Shown here: one piece after another, positions 55,109-64,000 of the stretch
Position numbering within the stretch: position 1 is the first letter of the stretch
Layout of the letters: the number at the start of each line of letters is the position of its first letter
Source of the DNA: Takakia lepidozioides
Lineage: Eukaryota > Streptophyta > Takakiopsida > Takakiales > Takakiaceae
Assembly: GCA_030704615.1 (NCBI GenBank)
Contig: CM060733.1
Coordinates: forward strand, 67,084,001 to 67,148,000
Reading direction: 5' to 3'
Length of the DNA: 64,000 nt
Notes under the pieces: model-generated
Databases searched by the model: none
What the model saw: only the letters and a program-made list of their open reading frames with translations
Told to the model about the DNA's origin: nothing
Made by a program: the position numbers and the translations under genes

Positions 55109-57899
55109 CTAAGTGCATCTTGATCGCCACAAAGCGTTGTGTGCTGCTGCGCTTGAGTTTAAGGATGCTGCACGTCGGGCCTGAATTGCCTCCTCACCTC
55201 GAAGGCTATCAATGGCAACATCCGATTGAAGACTTTTGTTTCTGAACCTATGTTGAATGATACTGAACCAGTGTTTATTAGTCTGTACCAAAGGACTTTT
55301 CTTATATTTTGTTCCAGCATGTTGAGTGTGACGCTGATATGCTGCTTTTACCGCGTGATGCGAGTTCTCCATTCCTTGACATGACCAGATAGGTAGGCTT
55401 CCATACCTTTCAACAAACCACGGGGTGTGCTTGACCAATATGTGCTACAAATTATCAACTTAAACAATTAGCATTGTCATCTATGCTATTTTACTACAAG
55501 CATTCCAATCAACTTGAACAATTAGCATTGTCATCTATAAGTGCTATAATTGAAATGCAAAATTTTACTATAAGCATTCCAATCAATATTAAGGGATGTT
55601 GTAGATACTCACAATATAGTGTGTAACTGGACCCTCCCCCCAACTCTTGATGAAAGCGTGTCCAAATTCCTCCACGCATTTCTTATATTCAACTTTTTGT
55701 CCACCGGTGAGTGTAAGGCCAGAAAGATAGGGACACAACTTATCAAATGCAACCCAACATGCTAATCGATTTCTCCTACATGCCCCATCTTCAGTGTGGT
55801 TGTGCTCGGACTTTACCACATCAATGTACAACTTGTCGGAGCCTCCCTCTAAAGTACTCGGTTTAAAGAGTTTGGCAGCATGTGGGCCACTGAACGAAGG
55901 TTTGTTGGGGATATTACTCAGTTTGCTAGACAGTTGATCATCTTTCATGATCTTTAACCAAACCACCATGTGCACCAGTGTTGAACAACACTTAAATGTC
56001 AGCAATAGCTAACTCTTGTAATTTCTTATCGCGAATGGTCCAGACGAACATGAAGTGGAGGTGGACAATTTTCTCAATGATCCTATTCATGGCGTGTAAA
56101 GTGCAAATATGCACTCTTTCAATGGGGATGGGCAACACTGGTTTCCAGCGATCTCTTCCCTAACTCCCACTCACAGGTTTGACAATAATGTTTTGGGCAA
56201 ATAAGCCTCCATTCCATGTATGGGAACGCTTATTAATAGCAGCAGCCGCGTCCTTCATGGACCCCTCTACAGACTTGACTCTCTCCTGCATGCAATAAAT
56301 GCAAGAATGCAAACTATTTGCACCTCCCTTCAAACCGAACATGGCTTTTATTGTCTTCATGTCGGCTGCCATATGCCACTCTACCTTGTAATCACCAAAA
56401 CCTGGGACGTGAAGAAGTTGCCCATCTTCTTGGGCTTGAATTAGCGAAGGAAGTTTGGTTTGTTGGAACACCCAGATTGAACCTTTGTGTTCTCCTTTAC
56501 CACTTGAAAACAAGCTATAGGCCAAATCTCCCTCTCGCTTTGCACACTGAAATACTTTTCACTATCCGGAGTGACGGATGGGTCTAATGCATGGTTCATG
56601 AGAGTAATACTCACTCTTTCCAACTTTTGGGCATGAATGATCTCTGCCTCATCAAGTTTCAAGACAAATTATAGAGGGCTCCCCTTCAATTCTGTAAAAT
56701 CAAAATCAAGCAATCAATACTAAGAATATATAAAATTTAAGATTAAAAACACAGAATTTATAGGTGCACGACGTAGAAAACAATTGTGCTCGGATAGTGT
56801 CACTCGAGTAACCTCTTTCTTTTCACCGTTTTTGAGCTTTTTAGGAACTTCAAGGCTGTTGTTCAAGTGGTAGTATTCACCTACGAAGTCCTGAAGCTTG
56901 GAGTTCAATTCCTTGCTCAATTTTGACACTTGATGCGGATTGAGCAGATATCCTAATCTCATCCCTTTGGCGGCAACTTTTACACCACCTTTAAACTTCT
57001 TGTAAATGGCACTGTAACCTGCTTGGGTAATCCCATTCCTGTCACAGGTCTCCAAAATCTCACTGGGCCCAACCTGTTTGCCGATTTCATTGAGATATTG
57101 ATTTGCCATTATTGCAGGTCGACGTTAGTAAAAGTAGGCACATGCACATCGAATCTACCTCAGTCTTTGATAGAATTTGAGCGAAGACTTTTCCAGATTC
57201 TTCTTGGGTACTTCTATCGCCACAAAGCCTCTTGTTGTTGTTTGATGCAGCGTTCTCTTATTGCACTTTTCGTGTAGTAGCTGGCATAATGATACTTCGC
57301 GCCAATCTTCTAAGCGCCTTGGCTTGTCTACCGTTTGGTGCAAGATTGTTCAAATCTTTCCTCTGGCGTATTTGGCTTCTAGGTCCATAGGGGGTGTTGC
57401 GAACCTTACTTAGTTTTTGCTCCAAACGAGTATAACTTGCCCTAGACCTTGTGAGCTGCAACCTGAGGGATCTCAATTCGGACTTGTGGGAACTTGTAAT
57501 CTGATCTAACTCCATCACATGAATTGATCGTACAGCTTCCAATTGAGCTTCACAAACACCCTCCATTACACAAACTTCTTCTTCTTTATTTTGAACTTGT
57601 AACCGCACATTATGTAGCTGACTCTCATATGAAGCTCTCATGTTGCTCATGTTGCTTTCCAAAGTAATGATCTGAGCACTCAATGAATCATTCTCCATGC
57701 GGGAGGAACTTTCTACTTGAACTTGATCCCTTAATTTTTTAATCTCTACTGCGCTTTGCTGTTGTGCAGCTTCGAATAAAATTCGCCAATTTGCGGTCTC
57801 TACAGTGGTTGAGCAAACACTTTGAAGGTGTTTCACATAGCCCAGAAAACCCTCCTCTCCATCTGCCACGAATTGAAGCAAGTCTCTTATGGAATTCAT
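55109..57899 (-). pseudogene. Second unclassified transposase, fragmented or multi-exon
   Basis: Minus-strand frames in order: 57,899-57,258, a coiled coil of heptads (MRASYESQLHNVRLQVQNKE; RSLRLQLTRSRASYTRLEQK); 57,109-56,720 (YKKFKGGVKVAAKGMRLGYL); 56,662-56,441; 56,525-56,160 with VEWHMAADMKTIKAMFGLKG followed by CIYCMQE; 56,005-55,589 (KKCVEEFGHAFIKSWGEGPV); and 55,438-55,109 with SCQGMENSHHAVKAAYQRHT. The DMK-x-x-GL...C-x-x-C block and the closing QGMENSHH-type block are, to my recollection, found in a widespread but poorly named eukaryotic transposase-like family. Introns are possible between blocks, but at least one overlap (56,441-56,525) requires a frameshift. No terminal repeats were found. 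Confidence 0.6.
55440..55600. repeat. Short tandem duplication
   Basis: AACAATTAGCATTGTCATCTA and CAAGCATTCCAATCAA-type words occur twice in direct order within 150 bp, next to a coding block of the transposase; probably intronic. Confidence 0.6.
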
Positions 57900-60360
57900 G
57901 TTGGGACGTACTCCTGTAGCTGGGTCAATGGGATAAAGGGATGAATCAAGCTAGAGATCTATGTTTGCAGCTCCTGCTCTCCCCTTTTTAGGAAAGTTTG
58001 ACGTCGGTGTCTGCTCCTCTAGTAATCGACCTCTTAAAATCAACAGTGCATACTTTCCATCAATTGCAACCTACACCTCATAATGAGACTGCTTGCTCAA
58101 CGGCAAATTTGTGATCTCTGACAATGCCATTCTCAATAGCTGAGTGCCTGAAGGTAAAAGCCAGTATCATGTTTGTTAATTCCTTAGTATTGTCTGACTA
58201 ATGGAATGCTCCAATTTTATCTCGTTTGTTAATTCCTTGGTATTGTCTGACTAATGGAGTGCTCCAATTTTACAAAAGTTGTGAGGGTATTAGGAATTGC
58301 CTGAAGTTTAGATGCTGATCGCACGTCTGGATTTGGTATATGACCTGCGGCAACACTTCATAAAGTGTGGCTTCTGTTATCTGATTCAAGTATCGATTTA
58401 TTTGATTTAGCTTCAATTCAGAGATAAGGCCATATGCATCTACCATAGCTTTTCTTGTTTGTTAAGGAGCCAAGTGATTTTGGTTCATAGCATGGCCTAC
58501 ATCGGTGTGAGGGGTTCAGGGTTTTGGCACCTTATTTGTCTCTTTTTTCTTGTATCAGGGGTTAGCTCACCAGGTGAGGTAATGCCAATACAGTTTTTGG
58601 TTTGCAATTAGAAAAAACCAGCATAAGAAGTTTTACCAATCCATACCCCATTTTTAACCATTAATTCATGAAGGGCCAGCCAAGTGGGGAAACAAGTTGT
58701 TATCAGCACCTGACCTCAGCTGATCCCTCCTTTCCATGGAGATACCAATGGTGGTATATTTTACAGGGATGAGTGCACTTGCTATCATACAGAAATAGGT
58801 GTCCATCAAAGGCAGATCTCTGTCAACCATGGCCTCGAATGGCATTGTTCAAGGTGTGGCTTCAGCAATTCTGACCTGCAAAAGTTCCACTCCCATCTGA
58901 TATCCCGACTGCAAACTTGACTTTGGCTTTGAAGCAGCTTAGTCCAAGAGGTTGCAACAGTCCAGCACCCGCTTTTGTCACTAGCGGTGAGAGCCCCAGT
59001 TTGCGGCAATAGAGCATGACTCGGGTGCCAATGGCCAGGGTGAGGCCTTGAAAAATAGCACTGAGTGGCGGGGGGCCAAGAGAGGGGTGGTCTCCAACTC
59101 CAACTCCAACGCTTGCCCTTGGTGTACCACGAAGACAAGTCATCAGACGTAGTCATTGCCAGGATAGCGTAGATGTTCGCAGACTGCTCTTGTGACTCAT
59201 GTTGGCAATAGCATAGCATGGAGACTGGTAGCGACGATCAATCTGTCAGCGATAGAGGAGAGTCTTGACAGGTGCTTGTAAAACATACAACGTTGTTTTG
59301 ATCCAAGAGGAGCTTGGTTTAGCATTCCACAACTAGACATTTTGATGTGTATGTCGGAGGCCTGAGTGACTTGGAATATTGGTGTCGTCTCTGGTGGCTT
59401 CCTTTCAAAGGTAATTCGTGGTGAGCATATATTCATGTTGTCCACTTCGTTTAAACGGGGTGTCAAGACTAAAAACATACGGCAACAAACTGTAGAAGGG
59501 GGTGCCGTGGAGCGTCGGTTTATGGGGCGTATCCCTGGTCATACTAGGGCGAGAGCATCCAGTGGCAGAGCCCCAGGAAGGTGGGTGGGCCTGGATGGTG
59601 GTTGAGAGCAGCATACTAATAACAACTCGTAAAATGAAAGAGAGGGGGTAGTAGATCTGCTTGCCAGGTTGAGTATGATGGTACGGATAAGCCTCATGAG
59701 TCTCGCAGGGAGGGGCCTTCCTGTAGTCCGTAAGATTGTAGGCGTCAGTGGTCAAGTTGGGCCTGGGGGGATGCACAGAGTGCAAAAAATTCCAAAAGTG
59801 GCTCCATAGATACACCATGTCGCAACGAGTCATTTTTCTATGACCTTTGTGGGCCTCATAGTGAGGTTTCTTCTTGTAGCCCGCATGTGTGTAAACACCC
59901 ATGGTCGAGATGAGCATGGAGATGGACGCAGTGTGCAAAGGACTCCAAATATGATTCCAAAGATGCACTTTGTCGCAGTAGATCGTATTACGGTGACCCT
60001 GGGTGTGGGGCGGGGGGGGGGAGCTTTAGAGAGGATAAGAGCATCAGGAGGGCACTGGCGGCAAGAGAACTCGCCGCGGGCGAGCTAGTCATGGAAAGAA
60101 TAGCGGCGGCCCTGAACTGGAGGGTAAGGAAGACACAAGAACTGAAAAAATGGCGGAACCCTAGGAGAGTAGTCATAACTAAAAGCGTACCTAAAACCTG
60201 CAGAGTTGCAGCGGGGGAGGGGCGGAGCACTGCTCCATAAGCAAGTCATATACGCTCATGTGCTCTAGTCCTAAAACTCCTTAGAAATGCTTTTTCCTTT
60301 AAAGATGGTGGTTTTCTAGAGGGTGTTACTGAGCTGAACATGTGTATTGATTTACTTCCC
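57900..60360. other. Intergenic or intronic DNA with a 53-bp tandem duplication
   Basis: GTTTGTTAATTCCTTAGTAT and the following ~33 bp occur at 58,171 and again at 58,224. Minus frames at 58,806-59,219 and plus frames near 59,366 are open but unrecognised. Upstream exons of the MATE gene may lie in this stretch, but I found none. Confidence 0.4.
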
Positions 60361-60364
60361 TTAG

Positions 60365-62123
60365 ATTTACTTCCCCTGATGAGCAACTTTTGGAGAAGGA
60401 ATCAATGCAGCCTATAGAGATGACAGTCAAGGGCAAGAACATGCTAGAGCAGCTTCGAGAAATCATTCTTTTGGCAGGCCTAGCTCTTGGCATTTGGATG
60501 TCAGGTCCACTGATGAGCCTCATCGACACTGTTGTGATTGGCAACAACAGCTCTCTGGAACTTGCTGCTCTTGGTATGTACGACAAGCATCTCTTAATTT
60601 TAAATAACTTGAAAAATGTTAGCCCAAACAGTATTGTGCAAACAAAACTAGGAAATAAAGTAAACCTACAACTTTTAGAATTTGAACATGTTCTTCAAAA
60701 TACTAGGGGAGAGGCTTGCCAATAACGCTTCATAGGCTGAAACATTTGCAAGAATTCTAGTATGTTTGGGTTTTAGAAAGAATCATTCTGATTATTGGTA
60801 AGATCCAGGGGCTTGAACTTGACTCTCATTCGGGATAAGTCAAGGTGTGTAGATTAAAAAAAAAATATGACGCCTCCCGAAGGGAGCGTAACTTATGGTG
60901 TCACTTCACCACAAGGGCTACTGCCTTCTAGCTGAAGGGTGGACACCTTCATGACATACCAGACGGTGGTTTGAACCCGCAACCACATCCAACGTGGTAT
61001 GTGCCCATTATCACTGGGCTACATGCTGGTTGTCGGTGTGTAGATAACTCCATGTTCCCTACTTGGGTGAGCCTTTGAACTGTGAAGATATGTCATGGTA
61101 GGAGGAACTATGGCACAGACAACCAAACCTATGGACATGAGCCTTCGTTTTCAGGGTCATGACAAATGGAGATTACCGTGTAGAATATTCCATGTACAGT
61201 TGCACATGATAGGACCCCAAGGGCCCACTTCCAAATATTCGGATACTATGTGCAAAAAAAATATAGGGTACAAAATATTCTTGGCAGATAAAATTTAGAA
61301 AACAATTACAAATAAATATGGGTACCAATATATCGTGGTTTCAGAAATTAAATGAATATAGGGTCTGGAATATAGTTTTTTTTTTTAAAATACAACTACC
61401 AATAGGGTCATGATAAAGACCTCGGGCACGTGTCGTTTAGTTACTGGTTTATCAGGTGGGCTAGACTTGGATTTGGGGACTTGAACTGTTGATGACACGT
61501 GGTTCGCAAATCTAGAGGGCACCTTAAATATAATTAAATCTCTTTTAAGTACTTCAAGTAGAGGAATTGAGCAGTAATTGTTTGAAGGATGTGGGTATGT
61601 CGTTCAGAATAAAGCTTTTGCTGCTTTTGAAGTTTGTGGAGAAAATGCATAACTAGCATGTATCATGAACACATTAACTCAGATGGAAATATGGAGTTCA
61701 TGCCTTTGTAAGTATCTAATTTTATCTCATGTGGGTACGATGTCAGGCCCCATGAACTGTCTTGTGTGATCAAATGTGCTACGTGTTTATGTTTCTTCGA
61801 TTGCCACTTCTCTTGCACAACAGGTTAGTCATATAGATCCCTCTTTCATTTGGAAAAGGGAACTCCTGAGAAGAATTGGACAAGCAGATTTTCAGCCTAT
61901 TATATTCTGATATGATGAAATAATTCATGGTTTCTTTTGCTGGATTGGATGTCTGTTAATAGGGTATGGTCCCTATTATGGTCCATTTTGTGGTGTTTCA
62001 TAGTTTCTAAGGGCTGACTCTCTCAGCTATCTTGTAGGATGAAGCAGAGGCAGCGGGCCATCTATCCAGGCTGCTGTTTGTGTCTCTAGCTTGTGGTGTG
62101 GCCATGCTTCTATTCACAGAGTG
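60365..62123 (+). pseudogene. Plastid-type MATE transporter (DTX46/EDS5-like), three exons, indel-bearing
   Basis: Exon a (60,365-60,573) reads [20 protein letters not shown] then [20 protein letters not shown], the first helix region of the chloroplast MATE group that includes EDS5. Exon b (61,747-61,823) continues in the right phase (G|GC CCC). It needs one extra base removed to read TVLCDQMCYVFMF and one missing base to read SIATSLAQQ, so it carries a +1 and a -1 change. Exon c (62,038-62,123) reads DEAEAAGHLSRLLFVSLACG then VAMLLFTEW. All junctions are GT-AG. MATE proteins export organic compounds using ion gradients. A transit peptide and later exons are not visible; later exons may lie beyond the window. 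Either a pseudogene or an assembly error in exon b. Confidence 0.8.
60855..61034 (-). mobile_element. SINE-B copy 2 with 11-bp target duplication
   Basis: It aligns throughout with 18,071-18,253: CGTAACTTATGGTGTCACTT, GGGCTACTGCCTTC, and on the minus strand the A-box TAGCCCAGTGATAATGG and B-box GGTTCAAACC. The host sequence GGTGTGTAGAT flanks it at 60,844-60,854 and 61,035-61,045. It sits in the first visible intron of the MATE gene. Confidence 0.88.
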
Positions 62124-62299
62124 GTAACATCGTTGCTCCAAGGTAGGGAGGAATCTGCACTTTGAAGGTGTCTAGGAACCTTTTCTCATTTTACTGTGCA
62201 CAGCCAAGAATGCACCTAATCTTTGTCTTTCAGTAAAGGTGGAGCTTGTGATTTATAATGTGGATATGCTGGTCTCAATGTGAAGATGCAAAACTCCAG

Positions 62300-62560
62300 C
62301 TTTGATGATGTCAGAATGAACATATCTCCCCTTTTCCAGGACCCTTAAACTGGCACATGCATTTAGAATGCAATTGAACGTGACCCTGTTGGGCATCATT
62401 CTTTCCTGTTGCATTTGCTCATAGATCCCGAAAGCCTCCCTACCACACCATGCTGAGCATTACCTGTGATCATGGCATTCCAGGAGACCACAGTTCGTTC
62501 ACGTCAAATACTTGACGTATCCTTCATGCTCCCACATTTGGCATACAAGTCACCAGAGCA
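62300..62560 (-). pseudogene. PPR gene fragment joined to actin fragment
   Basis: Minus-strand PPR pieces include TVVSWNAMITGNAQHGVVG (about 62,440-62,496) and a decayed LRVLEKGR-type repeat with a DMFILTSSKLEF-like end (62,290-62,350). At 62,515-62,565 the sequence of a [16 protein letters not shown]-type repeat runs directly into actin sequence. Stops and shifts are present throughout. Confidence 0.65.
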
Positions 62561-62565
62561 GTCTC

Positions 62566-62774
62566 ATGATGCCAAATCTTCTCCATGTCATCCCAATTTG
62601 TCACTATACGATGTTCTATTGGATACTTCAGTGTCAGTATACCTCTCTTGGACTGAGCTTCATCACCAACATACGCATCTTTCTGTCCCATACCGACCGT
62701 CACACCGGTGGGTCGAGGACGACCAACAATACTGGGAATACTGCACGCGGGGCATCATCTCCAACAAATCCAGC
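62566..62774 (-). pseudogene. Actin gene fragment
   Basis: The minus strand encodes [14 protein letters not shown], then after a one-base loss [40 protein letters not shown] and [14 protein letters not shown], i.e. actin from about residue 20 to 88. The match starts exactly at a TGCAG acceptor (ATGTCCATGCAG|GCTGG), the position of the conserved first coding intron of plant actins, so genomic DNA rather than mRNA was copied. It stops at WHH, where PPR sequence begins. One frameshift makes it non-coding. Confidence 0.9.
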
Positions 62775-62859
62775 CTGCATGGACATCAACATTTGATTAC
62801 AATCAATCCACAAAATCAAAACCTTGACTCCAACCTATCGATCGAAACACGGCGCTACA

Positions 62860-63240
62860 ATTAATTAGGTATCTGAAAGACTCTTCCATAAATCAATTCT
62901 GTTAGAGTAGGTCTCCACTCAAGTACCTTAACCATCCCAGATCCATTGTCCCACACAAGCCGGTGATCTGATATATTCTTGCATTCAAACTCAATGTCTC
63001 CAGATGACCGTCGATGGAGCCCTAGACGGATCTAAACCGTCCAGAGAAGGGGCAGCTGCCCGAAAATGTTCCCTTCTTGTTCCCATAGGTTTCCATTTGA
63101 GGGGGTCTGGCGAGACCAAGACCAGGCCAAAACAGTTACCCCAAGCCGAGGCCAAAGCTGGAATTTTAAGTCGTTATAATCAGGTACGTAAGGGATTTTG
63201 CCTCCCTAATATGGCGTATTTCCAGGAGGATTAAAAAGCA
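62860..63240. other. No gene recognised
   Basis: A 76-codon plus frame (63,004-63,234) has no known family and I leave it uncalled. Confidence 0.3.
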
Positions 63241-63354
63241 GAAATCTACGCCTCATGCCCCTAGCACATTATGCCGGTTGCACTAGCACATTATGAAACA
63301 TAATGTGTTTGATTAGGACTGGCAGGCCAATAAGAGGGCGGCAGACTCAATCCT

Positions 63355-63475
63355 TTACGTACTGGAATGGGCCGCAACATGCCATTATGGCGGTTTCGGT
63401 GGCAGCTCGCCCTCAGGCTAGCCACCACCTTACCCACCACAATGTCATGTGGCGGCCCATTCCATAGTACATAAG
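63355..63475. repeat. Foldback element 1 (~115 bp)
   Basis: GTACTGGAATGGGCCGC at 63,358 pairs with GCGGCCCATTCCATAGTAC near 63,472, with ACATG/CATGT continuing the arms inward. The loop is ~70 bp. Confidence 0.7.
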
Positions 63476-63499
63476 GCGTATTCGGCCCTTTCGTCACAG

Positions 63500-63600
63500 G
63501 GCAATTTATTTGGCCGAATCGGCCACCCAGGGTGTACTGCCGATTCAGCAGGCAGAATCGGCAGGGATGGCCGATTATGCACTATGCAACCCTGGATGGC
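63500..63600. repeat. GGCCGATTCGGCC-type palindromes
   Basis: GGCCGAATCGGCC (63,512-63,524) is a perfect palindrome. TGCCGATTC and GAATCGGCA (63,539 and 63,556) form another hairpin. GGCCGAATCGGCC recurs at about 63,983 at the right edge. Confidence 0.7.
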
Positions 63601-63757
63601 AGCATGTACCTAGGTGCACTCAGCGACCCACCCACCTTCCCTTTTAGGCTAGCCCCCTATATATCCTCGACGGGGTTCTGAATCTGGGCAATCCATATGG
63701 GATAATTCATGCCCAATCAGATTGCGCCAGGTATATGCCACCACCTGCTTTTAACGC

Positions 63758-63862
63758 CAGAGACGGGCCGTGTAGGGCCGACTCTGCCCTGTGCGCGGCC
63801 ATAGGGCTCGCCCAAGGGCCGCTCACAGGGCAGAATCGGCCCTACACGGCCCGTTCTCTAGT
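63758..63862. repeat. Foldback element 2 (~100 bp)
   Basis: GACGGGCCGTGTAGGGCCGA at 63,762 pairs with TCGGCCCTACACGGCCCGTT near 63,851. The arms extend to CTGCCCTGTG/CACAGGGCAG, about 36 bp with two or three mismatches. GCGGCC and GGCCGC extend the stem inside the loop. Confidence 0.75.
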
Positions 63863-64000
63863 ACGAAATTACCCTAGGACCCAGGCCACAGGGGGGTCAG
63901 GACACATGGCATTTTTGGAATTCCGTACTAGGTTCGCCTACCCAGGTCTCGGCCTACCGGGCTCGACTAGGGCGTGCTTACCTGGCCGAATCGGCCCTCT

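Overview
This is nuclear DNA from a plant, most likely a seed-free land plant such as a fern or lycophyte. The grounds are a land-plant-type AGO1-clade Argonaute, a plant GOST-family membrane protein, remnants of a plastid-type MATE transporter, an actin fragment cut at the plant actin intron position, and several remnants of DYW-class pentatricopeptide (PPR) editing-factor genes. The species cannot be fixed from sequence alone. Gene density is very low and transposons dominate. There are no bacterial operons, CRISPR arrays or rRNA genes.

Layout. A partial SINE opens the window (1-150). An intact intronless GOST/GPR107-like gene lies at 2.6-4.2 kb on the minus strand. At 5.1-6.4 kb is a dispersed module carrying two tandem copies of a 77-nt exon that encodes a WWDNR-type motif. 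At 8.8-13.7 kb there is a non-coding complex of hairpin repeats: related terminal modules in opposite orientations, a ~75-bp array of GCGACTC palindromes, and a ~640-bp tandem duplication built around a 13-2-13 palindrome. A three-exon unknown gene follows (13.96-15.25 kb, minus), then an F-box-like fragment and a broken L1-type LINE (16.1-19.9 kb) split by a second type of SINE. A complete intronless Argonaute gene lies at 21.0-24.3 kb (minus), with the same module as at 5.1 kb directly upstream.

From 25,738 to 31,099 is a near-complete DNA transposon with 16-bp terminal inverted repeats, a 7-8-bp target duplication and a frameshifted transposase of uncertain superfamily. A decayed PPR copy, two MULE remnants in opposite orientation, a tail-to-tail SINE pair, a strict 117-bp satellite with a 28-bp palindrome (39.7-40.8 kb), a Ty3/gypsy scrap, a DYW-PPR pseudogene (41.4-43.2 kb) and an internally deleted non-LTR element (43.6-46.1 kb) follow. 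The last part holds a spliced unknown gene remnant (50.6-54.2 kb), a second unclassified transposase (55.1-57.9 kb), three exons of a plastid-type MATE gene with compensating indels (60.4-62.1 kb), an actin-PPR chimeric fragment (62.3-62.8 kb) and GC-rich foldback sequences at the right edge.

Only the Argonaute and the GOST protein look like intact host genes. The most unusual material is the TIR transposon, the two tRNA-derived SINE families (one with clear 11-bp target duplications), the families of hairpin-centred tandem repeats, and the repeat module shared by the upstream regions of two unrelated intronless genes and by PPR copies.
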